From positions 62,001 to 126,000 of the forward strand of contig NZ_JAHWXY010000009.1 of NCBI RefSeq assembly GCF_024281235.1: a stretch of 64,000 nt of DNA, read 5' to 3'. Origin of the DNA: Shinella daejeonensis. Its GTDB lineage: Bacteria > Pseudomonadota > Alphaproteobacteria > Rhizobiales > Rhizobiaceae. The notes below the pieces were generated by a model. It saw only the letters and a program-made list of their open reading frames with translations, ran no database searches and was not told where the DNA came from. How positions within the stretch are numbered: position 1 is the stretch's first letter; each line of letters opens with the position of its first letter. The position numbers and the translations under genes were made by a program. Below, in pieces: positions 34,721 through 45,149 of the stretch.

Positions 34721-35515
34721 TCAGGCGGGATGCATATCGTCGTGCAGCTTCGGCTTCCGCAGCTTGTAGCGCAGGACGTGATAGAGAAACAGCGGATTGC
34801 CGATCAGATAGCGCCGCCATAGCCGGCTCGGCTCCTGAAGCAGGCGATAGACCCATTCGAGCCGCAGCCTGCGCACGCCGGGCGGTGCGCGTTGCAGGTC
34901 TCCGGCGACGAAATCGAACAGCGCGCCGACGCTGATGACCAGCCGGGCATCCTGCGGCCTGACGTGGCGGTCGATCCATTTTTCCTGTGCCGGCGTGCCC
35001 ATGGCGACCAGCAGGATGTCGGGTTTCTGCATGCTGGCGCGTTCCAGGATCTCGCCGGATTTCGACCGGTCGAAGAAGCCGTCCGAGAGCGGCAGGAACC
35101 GGTGCCACGGCGCCAGGCGGCGGAAATTTTCCGCTGCGCGCGCCAGTGTCTCCGGCCGGGTGCCGATCATCGCCACGGTCAGCGGCCGTTCGAGATAAGT
35201 CAGGAGGGCCGGTACGAAATCGGTGCCATTGAGATTGGCCGGAAACTTCCGGCCATGGAAAACCAGGGAAGCGATATCGACGCCGTGCCCGTCGGGAAGA
35301 ACCACCTGACGTTGCAGAACGGCCCGGTATTCCGGATCGCGGATCATCAGATTGGCATTATGCGCGTTGAGGAAGGCGATGACGGTCTGCCCCTCGGCCT
35401 GCTGGGCAACCTCGCTGGCGAAGGCGAAGGCCTCTCCCCAGCGCATGCCGCAAACCGGAATACCGAGAATGTCGCGCCGCAGAGCGGCGATCGGCTGTTC
35501 GGGCAGGCATTCCAT
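34721..35515 (-). CDS. WecG/TagA/CpsF-family glycosyltransferase
   Basis: The product is 264 residues from an ATG at 35515 with AAGGA at good spacing; longer in-frame extensions to 35569 or 35656 lack conserved sequence. The family core is clear: VIAFLNAHNANLMIRDPEYRAVLQRQVVLPDGHGVDIASLVFHG, NGTDFVPALL, and PDILLVAMGTPAQEKWIDRH. Members (GT26) transfer ManNAc, ManNAcA or hexoses onto lipid-linked or surface glycans at the membrane face. It is convergent with the flagellar cluster end and stands alone. The polymer it serves is not evident. Confidence 0.85.
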   Translation of the reverse strand: MECLPEQPIAALRRDILGIPVCGMRWGEAFAFASEVAQQAEGQTVIAFLNAHNANLMIRDPEYRAVLQRQVVLPDGHGVDIASLVFHGRKFPANLNGTDFVPALLTYLERPLTVAMIGTRPETLARAAENFRRLAPWHRFLPLSDGFFDRSKSGEILERASMQKPDILLVAMGTPAQEKWIDRHVRPQDARLVISVGALFDFVAGDLQRAPPGVRRLRLEWVYRLLQEPSRLWRRYLIGNPLFLYHVLRYKLRKPKLHDDMHPA

Positions 35516-35993
35516 GAACCGTTCCTTCTCGGTCGAAGCCGCATGGCGCGGCGGACGGGCGGAAATCATTCCCGTCCGTGTCGGATCATTCGACTGGCCC
35601 GATCTATCAACTTCGTTTGAAGGGCGGGTTAAGGTGAATGGTCGGACTTTCGCCATTATGGCAACGATTTGTTTACCTTGGCCGATTGCCGCGATAAATG
35701 TCCGGAAATCCGCGGTCTTTCCGGTATCGGCGGAAGACGGAAAGCCCCCAGGAGCAGCCGTGGCCTGAAAGAACGTGCATCAAAAAAGGATTTTAGGCCC
35801 ACCAGACGCGGTAGACGAAGCCTTTGCGTTAGCCTTTCATTCATGAAAGGAAAGGCGCCGTTAACGATGGGTTCCCACATTCTCCCGTCCGCCCGCTTGA
35901 ATTTATCGGATTTGAACAGCATAGGGCGTTGGGAGACCATCCCGCCGTCTTTGTCCTTCATTAGATTGCCCGCAGTTCGCCAGGGAGAGAAAT
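35516..35993. other. Intergenic region between the WecG-type gene and folD, no gene seen
   Basis: This region of about 478 bases contains only short overlapping reading frames without ribosome sites. The most notable structure is a perfect 7-base inverted repeat with a 4-base loop at 35833-35850 (CCTTTCA-TTCA-TGAAAGG), a possible operator or small hairpin about 145 bases before folD. Promoters for both divergent neighbours must lie here but no clear box stands out. Confidence 0.5.
35833..35850. repeat. Perfect inverted repeat upstream of folD
   Basis: CCTTTCA (35833-35839) and TGAAAGG (35844-35850) are separated by four bases. There is no T run, so a transcription terminator is unlikely; an operator is possible. 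Confidence 0.4.
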
Positions 35994-36893
35994 GTGACCA
36001 CCATTATCGATGGGAAGCAGGTTGCGGCTTCCGTGATTGATGCCGTCAAGTCCGCTGTCGTTGGATTGGAAAAGGATACCAGCCTGAAGCCCGGCCTTGC
36101 CGTGGTCATCGTCGGCGACGATCCGGCAAGCCATGCCTATGTTTCCTCCAAGAGCCGCATGGCCAAGGAATGCGGCTTCAACTCCGTCCAGCATACGCTG
36201 CCGGAAGAGACCACGCAGGAGGAACTTGCCCGTCTCGTCGCAACGCTGAACGACGATGCGGGCATCCATGGCATTCTCGTCCAGCTTCCCCTGCCGAAGC
36301 ATCTGGATTCCGAACCGATCATCCAGTCGATCCGGCCGGAAAAGGACGTCGACGGGCTGCATGTCGTCAATGCCGGGAAGGTGGCGACCGGTGATCTCGA
36401 CGGCGGCCTGGTCTCCTGCACGCCGGCCGGCGCGATGGTCTTCGTGCGCCGGATCCACGGCGACGATCTTTCCGGTATGAACGCCGTGGTCATCGGCCGC
36501 TCCAACCTGTTCGGCAAGCCGATGTCGGCGCTGCTTCTGGCCGCCAATGCCACCGTGACGACGGCCCATTCGCGCACGCTCGACCTGCCCTCGGTCTGCC
36601 GCAACGCCGATATCCTCGTCGCCGCCGTCGGTCGTCCGGAAATGGTCAAGGCCGACTGGGTCAAGCCGGGCGCGACGGTGATCGACGTCGGTATCAACCG
36701 TGTGCCGGCTCCCGACAAGGGGGAGGGCAAATCGCGCCTGGTGGGTGACGTGGCCTTTGAGGAATGCGCGAAAGTGGCAGGCGCCATCACCCCGGTTCCC
36801 GGCGGCGTCGGGCCGATGACCATCGCCATGCTGATGGCCAACACCGTCATCGCCGCCTGCCGCAAGGCCGGTCGTACGCCGCCGAAATTCTGA
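35994..36893 (+). CDS. folD: Methylenetetrahydrofolate dehydrogenase/methenyltetrahydrofolate cyclohydrolase FolD
   Basis: The 299-residue bifunctional one-carbon enzyme interconverts methylene-, methenyl- and formyl-tetrahydrofolate. Conserved stretches include [23 protein letters not shown] (with the catalytic Tyr/Lys), [44 protein letters not shown] (dinucleotide binding) and the C-terminal [16 protein letters not shown]. The start is GTG at 35994, preceded by AGGGAGAG. Monocistronic by context. Confidence 0.97.
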   Translation: MTTIIDGKQVAASVIDAVKSAVVGLEKDTSLKPGLAVVIVGDDPASHAYVSSKSRMAKECGFNSVQHTLPEETTQEELARLVATLNDDAGIHGILVQLPLPKHLDSEPIIQSIRPEKDVDGLHVVNAGKVATGDLDGGLVSCTPAGAMVFVRRIHGDDLSGMNAVVIGRSNLFGKPMSALLLAANATVTTAHSRTLDLPSVCRNADILVAAVGRPEMVKADWVKPGATVIDVGINRVPAPDKGEGKSRLVGDVAFEECAKVAGAITPVPGGVGPMTIAMLMANTVIAACRKAGRTPPKF

Positions 36894-36918
36894 GCGGGAC
36901 GCATTATCGGACGGCCAG

Positions 36919-36957
36919 CCCGAAGCCGGCGAGGAACGGCTCGTCCTTCGGGTTTCT
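36919..36957 (+). terminator. Possible terminator hairpin after folD
   Basis: CCCGAAG (36919-36925) pairs with CTTCGGG (36946-36952), and an inner CGAG/CTCG stem (36930-36933/36940-36943) extends it. TTTCT follows. The T run is short, so this is moderately supported. Confidence 0.45.
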
Positions 36958-36986
36958 GCCGTGCGCGCTTGACGTGCCATGACGTC

Positions 36987-36998
36987 CAAAGCGCTTTG
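36987..36998. promoter_or_regulatory. LacI-type operator palindrome 1 upstream of aglE
   Basis: CAAAGCGCTTTG is a perfect 12-base palindrome with the central GCGC typical of LacI-family operators. A second, nearly identical copy starts 41 bases downstream, about four helical turns away, allowing cooperative binding. Confidence 0.65.
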
Positions 36999-37027
36999 AA
37001 TGTCTCCTGTCGGCATAAATCGGTTTC

Positions 37028-37039
37028 CAAACCGCTTTG
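37028..37039. promoter_or_regulatory. LacI-type operator palindrome 2 upstream of aglE
   Basis: CAAACCGCTTTG is a near-palindrome differing from the first at one base. Likely recognised by the same regulator (AglR-type). Confidence 0.6.
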
Positions 37040-37184
37040 ATCCTGTAGCATCGGGCGATGTGACGGAAAGATACGGTTTTCACGATTTTGCGCCGTAAAA
37101 CGCTGTTGCATCACTGGAAGACGACGCACTTCACACCTTTGACCCGTCTTTGACGGGGCCTGGAGGGACGTGGAATGAAGACGG

Positions 37185-37203
37185 AATCCAAGCGCTTTGG
37201 ATT
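37185..37203. promoter_or_regulatory. LacI-type operator palindrome 3 just before aglE
   Basis: AATCCA and TGGATT arms flank an AGCGCTT centre, 24 bases before the aglE start codon and just upstream of its Shine-Dalgarno. Its position in the presumed leader would suit repression by roadblock or looping to the upstream pair. Confidence 0.55.
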
Positions 37204-37227
37204 CTGCGTCAACGGGAGGTGATTCAG

Positions 37228-38586
37228 ATGAGGAAGACATTAACGATGACGGCGGCCGTCGCCATTCTCATGGCGAGCGGTGCGGCTGCGGCAGACCTCA
37301 AGTTCCAGCCGGGGGAGGATTCGAAGTTCAACTGGCAGAGCTTCGAGGATTTCGGCAAGGCCCATGACCTGAAGGGTCAGACGCTCACCATTTTCGGCCC
37401 CTGGCGTGGAGAAGACCAGACACTTGCCGAATCCGTACTCGATTATTTCCGCGAGGCGACCGGCGTCGACGTGAAATATTCTTCCTCCGAGAATTACGAA
37501 CAGCAGATCGTCATCGACACCCAGGCGGGCAGCCCGCCCGATATCGCCATCCTGCCGCAGCCGGGCCTTATCGCGGACCTTGCCTCCAAGGGCTATCTCG
37601 TACCGCTCGGCGAGGACACCCGGGACTGGCTTCTCGAAAACTATGCCGCCGGCCGGTCCTGGGTGGACCTGTCGACCTATGAGGACGGCGACGGCAAGGC
37701 GCAGCTCTTCGCCCTGCCCTACAAGATCGACGTGAAATCGCTCGTCTGGTATGTGCCGGAGAACTTCGAGGACGCCGGTTACGACGTGCCGAAGACCATG
37801 GAAGACCTGAAGGTGCTGACCGGGAGGATCGTCGCCGACGGCGGCATCCCGTGGTGCATCGGGCTCGGTTCGGGCGGAGCGACCGGCTGGCCGGCTACCG
37901 ATTGGGTCGAGGACCTGATGCTGCGCAGTGCGCCGCCGGAAACCTACGACAAATGGGTGACGAACGAGATTCCCTTCACCGATCCGGTGGTGGTCGGGGC
38001 GCTGGACGAATTCGGCTGGTTCGCCAGAAACGACAGCTTCGTCGATGGCGGCGCGGCGGCGGTGGCCTCCACCGATTTCCGTGATAGCCCAAAGGGCCTC
38101 TTCACCTCGCCGCCGAAATGTTACCTGCATCATCAGGCCTCCTTCATTCCTTCCTTCTTTCCCGAGGGAACGGTGGTCGGCCAGGATGCGGATTTCTTCT
38201 ATATGCCGCCCTACGCCGACAAGCCGGAGCTTGGAAATCCGGTCCTCGGCGCCGGCACGCTCGCCATGATCATGCGGGACACGCCCGCCGCCCGCGCCTT
38301 CATCGCGTTCCTCAAGACACCGATCGCCCATGAGGTCTGGATGGCGCAGTCGGGTTTCCTGACGCCCTTCAAGAGCGCCAGCAAGGAAACCTACGCCAAC
38401 GCGCCGTTGAAGAAGCAGGGCGAGATCCTGCTGTCCTCGACGACCTTCCGCTTCGACGGTTCCGACCTGATGCCGGGCAAGATCGGCGCGGGTGCGTTCT
38501 GGACCGGCATGGTCGATTTCGTCGGCGGCAAGCCGGCGGCCGACGTCGCGGCCGATATCCAGAAGGCCTGGGACGCCATCAGGTAG
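37228..38586 (+). CDS. aglE: Alpha-glucoside ABC transporter, periplasmic binding protein AglE
   Basis: The 452-residue family 1 extracellular solute-binding protein has a signal peptide of about 21 residues (MTAAVAILMASGAAAA). The mature part binds sugar (LTIFGPWRGEDQTLAESVLDYFREATGVDVKYSSSENYEQQIVIDTQAGSPPDIAILPQPG). AglE of S. meliloti serves trehalose, sucrose, maltose and related alpha-glucosides. The ATG at 37228 has a near-perfect GGGAGGTGA. It heads aglE-aglF-aglG, and a stem-loop separates it from the permease genes. Confidence 0.92.
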   Translation: MRKTLTMTAAVAILMASGAAAADLKFQPGEDSKFNWQSFEDFGKAHDLKGQTLTIFGPWRGEDQTLAESVLDYFREATGVDVKYSSSENYEQQIVIDTQAGSPPDIAILPQPGLIADLASKGYLVPLGEDTRDWLLENYAAGRSWVDLSTYEDGDGKAQLFALPYKIDVKSLVWYVPENFEDAGYDVPKTMEDLKVLTGRIVADGGIPWCIGLGSGGATGWPATDWVEDLMLRSAPPETYDKWVTNEIPFTDPVVVGALDEFGWFARNDSFVDGGAAAVASTDFRDSPKGLFTSPPKCYLHHQASFIPSFFPEGTVVGQDADFFYMPPYADKPELGNPVLGAGTLAMIMRDTPAARAFIAFLKTPIAHEVWMAQSGFLTPFKSASKETYANAPLKKQGEILLSSTTFRFDGSDLMPGKIGAGAFWTGMVDFVGGKPAADVAADIQKAWDAIR

Positions 38587-38635
38587 CGCGACGGGCCGCC
38601 CGGCGTTCGTCGGCCGATTTTCCGGGCACGCCCAA

Positions 38636-38670
38636 AAGAGAGCCGCAGGCGTTCCGCCTGCCGGCCTCTT
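38636..38670 (+). repeat. Stem-loop between aglE and aglF
   Basis: GCAGGCG (38645-38651) and CGCCTGC (38655-38661) close a 3-base loop. Outer GCC/GGC and AAGAG/CTCTT pairs extend the stem with single-base bulges. No T run follows. Such hairpins after binding-protein genes commonly stabilise the upstream mRNA or attenuate permease expression. Confidence 0.6.
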
Positions 38671-38700
38671 GTGCGGGGTGCGAAGCGGAGGAGGGGGTGC

Positions 38701-39711
38701 GTGAACCAGCTTTTCTATGCCGTCACCACGATGGCCGCGGGAGTTCTGGCCTGTGTCGCCTATTTCTACGTGACCAACCGGCTGCTGGACCGGGTTTTCC
38801 TGTCGAAGGGCTTCACCGGCGCGCAGGCGTCGCGCAACCTGCGTCGCGCCAACGCCATCCGGCCGTGGCTGTTCATGGCGCCGGCCATCGTCGCGCTTGC
38901 GGTCTATCTCGTCTATCCGGTGTTCGAATCCGTGCGCCTCAGTTTCCACGGCCGCGACGGGCGGGCGTTCGTGGGCCTCGATAATTACCTCTGGATGGTG
39001 ACGGACGGCGAGTTCCGCCAGTCAATCGTCAACAATTTCCTCTGGCTGCTTGTCGTGCCGGCGCTTTCCACCGTCTTCGGCCTGGTCATCGCCGCGCTGA
39101 CGGACCGGATCTGGTGGGGCAATCTCGCCCGAACCCTGATTTTCATGCCGATGGCGATTTCGTTCGTCGGCGCCGCCGTCATCTGGAAGTTCGTCTACGA
39201 CTATCGTTCGGCCGGCAACGAGCAGATCGGCCTCCTGAACGCCCTCGTCGTCTGGCTCGGCGCTGCGCCGGAAGCCTGGATGACCATCCCTTTCTGGAAC
39301 AATTTCTTCCTCATGGCGATCCTGATCTGGATCCAGACGGGCTTCGCCATGGTGATCCTGTCGGCGGCGTTGCGCGGGATCCCGCAGGAGACCGTCGAGG
39401 CGGCGGTCATCGACGGGGCGAACGGCGTGCAGATATTCTTCAGGATCATGGTGCCGCAGATCCGGGGCGCCATCGCCGTCGTCTGGACGACCATCACCAT
39501 CCTCGTGCTCAAGGTCTTCGATATCGTGCTCGCCATGACCAACGGGCAATGGCAGACGCAGGTTCTCGCCAATCTGATGTTCGACTGGATGTTTCGCGGC
39601 GGCGGCGACTTCGGGCGCGGCGCAGCGATCGCCGTCGTCATCATGATGCTCGTCGTTCCGATCATGATCTGGAACATCCGCAACGCGACCCGGGAAACGG
39701 AAGGGCGATGA
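38701..39711 (+). CDS. aglF: Alpha-glucoside ABC transporter permease AglF
   Basis: The 336-residue MalF-type permease has about eight hydrophobic segments. The EAA loop lies near residues 230-250 (IPQETVEAAVIDGANGVQIFFRIMVPQIRGAI). It starts at a GTG at 38701 with GGAGGAGG upstream. Order and spacing follow the S. meliloti aglEFG layout. Confidence 0.92.
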   Translation: MNQLFYAVTTMAAGVLACVAYFYVTNRLLDRVFLSKGFTGAQASRNLRRANAIRPWLFMAPAIVALAVYLVYPVFESVRLSFHGRDGRAFVGLDNYLWMVTDGEFRQSIVNNFLWLLVVPALSTVFGLVIAALTDRIWWGNLARTLIFMPMAISFVGAAVIWKFVYDYRSAGNEQIGLLNALVVWLGAAPEAWMTIPFWNNFFLMAILIWIQTGFAMVILSAALRGIPQETVEAAVIDGANGVQIFFRIMVPQIRGAIAVVWTTITILVLKVFDIVLAMTNGQWQTQVLANLMFDWMFRGGGDFGRGAAIAVVIMMLVVPIMIWNIRNATRETEGR

Positions 39712-39712
39712 A

Positions 39713-40861
39713 ATGACCGCTTCCGCCCGCTTGCCGCTCGTCTTCGTCGTCCACCTCTCGGTGTTCCTGCTCGTCGTTCTCTGGACAATACCGACGGCGG
39801 GCCTGCTGATCTCGTCGCTGCGGGACAAGGATCAGCTTGCCGCCTCCGGCTGGTGGACCGCGTTTTCCACCTCGTCGCAGAATCTGACCGGCCGGGCCGC
39901 TTCACCGGAAACGCAGGTGGAGCGGGACGGCGGGTTCGTCGTCGCCGGCAGCCTGCTCGAAGGCGGAAAAAAGGCAAAGGTGTCGGCCTTCGGCGTCCGG
40001 CCGATGCAGCCCGCCGCTTTCGAAGCCGGCGCGATCGCCGGGATCGGCGACGGCCGGATGCTGACCGTTCGCGAGGACGGCAGCTACGAACTCGTCTCGC
40101 CGGTGCGCATGGAAGGCACGCGCGGCCAGCGTATCTTCTATACGGCCGCCGTGCCGCCGCGTTTCACGCTCGACAATTACCGCGAGGTCCTGTCGGCCGA
40201 AGGTATCGGCGCATCCTTCGTCAATTCGCTGACGGTCGCCATCCCCTCGACGGTCATTCCCATCCTCGTCGCCGCCTTCTGCGCCTATGCGCTCGCCTGG
40301 ATGCGCTTTCCCGGACGGGCCATCCTGATCGCCGTCGTCGTCGGCCTGCTTGTCGTGCCGTTGCAGATGTCGCTGATCCCGCTCCTCAAGCTTTACAACG
40401 GGGTCGGGGCCTTCTTCGGCGTGCCGGCCAAGACCTATGTCGGAATCTGGCTTGCGCATATGGGCTTCGGCCTGCCGCTCGCCATCTATCTCCTGCGCAA
40501 CTACATGGCCGGCCTGCCGCGCGAGATCATGGAATCGGCCCGCATCGACGGCGCCGGCGACTTCGACATCTTCGTGAAGATCGTGCTGCCGCTGTCGTTT
40601 CCCGCACTTGCCTCCTTCGCCATCTTCCAGTTCCTCTGGACGTGGAACGATCTCCTTGTGGCGATGGTTTTCCTCGGAACCGGCGATGACGAACTGGTGC
40701 TGACCGGACGGCTCGTCAATCTGCTCGGTTCGCGGGGCGGCAACTGGGAAATTCTCACCGCCTCCGCCTTCGTCACCATCGTCGTGCCGCTCGTCGTCTT
40801 CTTCAGCCTGCAACGCTATCTCGTGCGCGGCCTGCTGGCCGGCTCGGTCAAGGGCGGCTGA
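39713..40861 (+). CDS. aglG: Alpha-glucoside ABC transporter permease AglG
   Basis: The 382-residue MalG-type permease has a large periplasmic insertion after the first membrane helix (about 35-150), typical of AglG. It then has five helices and an EAA loop ([32 protein letters not shown]). It starts one base after the aglF stop. In S. meliloti, aglA (alpha-glucosidase) and aglK (ATPase) follow; here a convergent edd gene begins 55 bases later and no ATPase gene is in the window. Confidence 0.93.
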   Translation: MTASARLPLVFVVHLSVFLLVVLWTIPTAGLLISSLRDKDQLAASGWWTAFSTSSQNLTGRAASPETQVERDGGFVVAGSLLEGGKKAKVSAFGVRPMQPAAFEAGAIAGIGDGRMLTVREDGSYELVSPVRMEGTRGQRIFYTAAVPPRFTLDNYREVLSAEGIGASFVNSLTVAIPSTVIPILVAAFCAYALAWMRFPGRAILIAVVVGLLVVPLQMSLIPLLKLYNGVGAFFGVPAKTYVGIWLAHMGFGLPLAIYLLRNYMAGLPREIMESARIDGAGDFDIFVKIVLPLSFPALASFAIFQFLWTWNDLLVAMVFLGTGDDELVLTGRLVNLLGSRGGNWEILTASAFVTIVVPLVVFFSLQRYLVRGLLAGSVKGG

Positions 40862-40915
40862 AGAATTTCCGGCGACGGCTGTCGCGCGGACTGAGCGTCC
40901 TGGCCCGTAGAGCGG

Positions 40916-42736
<1,821 letters not shown>

Positions 42737-42872
42737 GGGACGATCCTACCCTCGTTCGATTGGCTTTCCCGCGCCGGCTGGGGGGAGGGAGGCCGCCCGG
42801 CGGGCTACGGATCGCGGCCCGGCGTCTTGGTGGAGGACGCCGGAAAAGGCCGGCCATGGCCGGCGCGGGGCC

Positions 42873-43571
42873 TTAAGGGGCCCAGTATATGTCGACCGGC
42901 GTCTGCGCCCGGCGCAGGATGGCCCGGATCGGCATGTCGGCCTCGGGACCGTCGGCCTCGGCGGCCTCCAGCACGTCCTTCTTGCCCTTTCCTTCGATAT
43001 GAAGCGCCAGAAAGCGGGCATCCTGAAGGCTGGCGAAAGTGAAGGTCAGGCGCGTCTCGCCGGCCCCTTCGGCTTCCATGGTGATCACCCCGCGCGGCGT
43101 CGTCGCCGAAATGGCTTCGGCAAGGCGATCGCCACCGGGGAAGAAGGAGGCTGTATGGCCATCCGTTCCCATGCCGAGAATGACGACGTCGAAGGGTTGG
43201 CCGATCGTCGCCGTGTCGGCTGTGGCGATCCTTGCAGCTTCCCCGGCATTTTCCGCCGGCCGGTAAAGCGGCAGGAAACGGGCGCGCGCGGCCTTGTCCT
43301 GCAACAGGTTTCCGGCGACCAGAAGATGGTTCGAACGCGGATTGTCGGCGGGTACGAAGCGCTCGTCGACAAGCGTGATCGTCACCTTCTCCCAGTCGAG
43401 CGACCGGGTCGACAGCGCCTTGAAAAAAGCCTTGGGTGTGGAGCCGCCGGAGACCGCGAGGCTCGCCGCTCCACGCGCGGCGATACCGCCGGCAAGCGTT
43501 TCGGCGACCTTGTCGGCCAGCGCTTCGGCCAGGATCGCGCTATCGGCGAAGGGATGCAATGTCACGCTCAT
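42873..43571 (-). CDS. pgl: 6-Phosphogluconolactonase
   Basis: The 232-residue enzyme hydrolyses 6-phosphogluconolactone. Key stretches are LAVSGGSTPKAFFKALS, ITLVDERFVPADNPRSNHLLV and VILGMGTDGHTASFFPGGDRL, the DevB/Pgl signature. It lies 9 bases after zwf and 136 bases before edd. Confidence 0.96.
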   Translation of the reverse strand: MSVTLHPFADSAILAEALADKVAETLAGGIAARGAASLAVSGGSTPKAFFKALSTRSLDWEKVTITLVDERFVPADNPRSNHLLVAGNLLQDKAARARFLPLYRPAENAGEAARIATADTATIGQPFDVVILGMGTDGHTASFFPGGDRLAEAISATTPRGVITMEAEGAGETRLTFTFASLQDARFLALHIEGKGKKDVLEAAEADGPEADMPIRAILRRAQTPVDIYWAP

Positions 43572-43580
43572 GGCCTGTCC

Positions 43581-45053
43581 TTATGTTTCATGCCAGGTCC
43601 GGCCGTCGCGCTCGATGAGGGCGATGGCCTGGCTTGGCCCCCAGGTGCCGGCGGTATAGCCCTGCGCCTGCTGGCCGGTGGTTTCCCAGGCGGTCAGGAT
43701 GGGGTCGATCCATTTCCAGGCGGCCTCGACCTCGTCGCGGCGCATGAAGAGCGTCTGGTTGTTGCGGATCACGTCGAGCAGCAGCCGCTCGTAGGCGTCG
43801 GCGTTGCGGGCGTCGAAGGCCTCGGCGAAACTCATGTCGAGCGAAACGTTGCGAAGCCGCATGCCGCCCGGGCCGGGATCCTTGATCATCAGCGACTGCT
43901 TGACGCCATCGTCGGGTTGCAGGCGGATGATGAGCTGGTTCTGTCCGATCCGCCCGGCGGATGGATCGAAGATCGAGTGAGGGATCGGCTTGAAGGTGAT
44001 GACGATCTCCGACATGCGCGTGGCAAGCCGCTTGCCGGTGCGGATGTAGAAGGGCACGCCCGCCCAGCGCCAGTTGCCGATTTCCGCCTTGATGGCGACG
44101 AAGGTTTCCGTATTGGAAACGCCGCCTTCCAGTTCTTCCAGATAGCCCTTGACCGGCCCGCCGGCCGAGGCGCCGGCGCGATACTGGCCGCGCACGGTCA
44201 GCCGCTCGACATTGTACTGGTCGATGGGTTTCAGCGCGCGCAAGACCTTGAGCTTTTCGTCGCGCACCGCTTCGGCGTCCATGGAAGAGGGCACCTCCAT
44301 GGCGACGAGGCAGAGAAGCTGGAGGATATGGTTCTGCACCATGTCGCGCAGCGCGCCCGCCTTGTCGTAGTAGCCGGCGCGGCTTTCGAGCCCCACCGCT
44401 TCGGCTACCGTGATCTGGACATGGTCGATATGGGAGGAATTCCAGAGCGGCTCGTAAAGGGCGTTGGCAAAGCGCAGCGCCATCAGGTTCTGCACCGTCT
44501 CCTTGCCGAGATAGTGGTCGATGCGGAAGATCTGTTCTTCGTGGAAAACCTTGCCGATCGTGTTGTTGAGATCGTTGGCCGAGGCGAGATCGCGACCGAT
44601 CGGCTTTTCGACGACGATGCGGGTCTGTTTGGTGATCAGCTTGTGATCGCGGATCTTTTCCGAAATGTCGCCGAAGATCGTGGGCGCGACCGCCAGATAG
44701 AAGGCGCGGACCCGGTCCCTGCCCTCGTCGAGCAACGCCTTCAGCTTGTCCCACCCCTGATCGGACTTTGCGTCGACCGGCACGTAGAACAGCCGCTGAC
44801 AGAAGGTCTTCACCTGCGCTTCGTCGTAGTCGTCGGCTGCCAGATGTTCCTTCAGCGCGTCGACGGCGAACTTGCGGTAGTCCTCGTCGCTATAGGCCGT
44901 GCGCGACGCGCCGATGATGCGGGTCGGATCGGTAAGCTGGCCGGCCACCTGCCGGTGATAGAGGGCCGGAAGGAGCTTGCGTTCGGCAAGGTCGCCGGTT
45001 CCGCCGAAGACGACATAGTCGAAAGGGTCAACGGGAATGATCTGGCTGCTCAT
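43581..45053 (-). CDS. zwf: Glucose-6-phosphate 1-dehydrogenase
   Basis: The 490-residue NADP-linked enzyme starts the Entner-Doudoroff/pentose-phosphate branch. The Rossmann motif GGTGDL is at 17-22, EKPIGRD from 149 and the catalytic motif RIDHYLGKE at 177-185. First gene of zwf-pgl-edd. The AT-rich DNA just upstream (45090-45110, read leftward, includes TTAGATTATAAC) is a plausible promoter. Rhizobia generally rely on this route for sugars, including those imported by the neighbouring agl system. Confidence 0.97.
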   Translation of the reverse strand: MSSQIIPVDPFDYVVFGGTGDLAERKLLPALYHRQVAGQLTDPTRIIGASRTAYSDEDYRKFAVDALKEHLAADDYDEAQVKTFCQRLFYVPVDAKSDQGWDKLKALLDEGRDRVRAFYLAVAPTIFGDISEKIRDHKLITKQTRIVVEKPIGRDLASANDLNNTIGKVFHEEQIFRIDHYLGKETVQNLMALRFANALYEPLWNSSHIDHVQITVAEAVGLESRAGYYDKAGALRDMVQNHILQLLCLVAMEVPSSMDAEAVRDEKLKVLRALKPIDQYNVERLTVRGQYRAGASAGGPVKGYLEELEGGVSNTETFVAIKAEIGNWRWAGVPFYIRTGKRLATRMSEIVITFKPIPHSIFDPSAGRIGQNQLIIRLQPDDGVKQSLMIKDPGPGGMRLRNVSLDMSFAEAFDARNADAYERLLLDVIRNNQTLFMRRDEVEAAWKWIDPILTAWETTGQQAQGYTAGTWGPSQAIALIERDGRTWHET

Positions 45054-45149
45054 CGGATATCTCGATCTTGTAGGTGTTGCCGGAGTTATAATCTAATCGA
45101 TTTAAAAACGCCAGAGCGCAAAGCGACAAAATCGCGACCTCCGACGCTG

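Larger units (their letters stand above)
36958..37227 (+). promoter_or_regulatory. agl control region
   Basis: The space between folD and aglE carries three operator-like palindromes (listed separately) and no convincing gene. In S. meliloti the LacI-type regulator gene aglR is adjacent to aglE; none is present here or elsewhere in the window. Confidence 0.6.

Noticed and set aside
36904-37149. An open minus-strand frame ending with a protein-like C-terminus (NPKDEPFLAGFGLAVR) that might be a remnant of aglR or another gene
   Set aside because: It overlaps the folD terminator hairpin and the agl operators, has no start with a ribosome site, and matches no LacI-family C-terminus I know. Chance is more likely.
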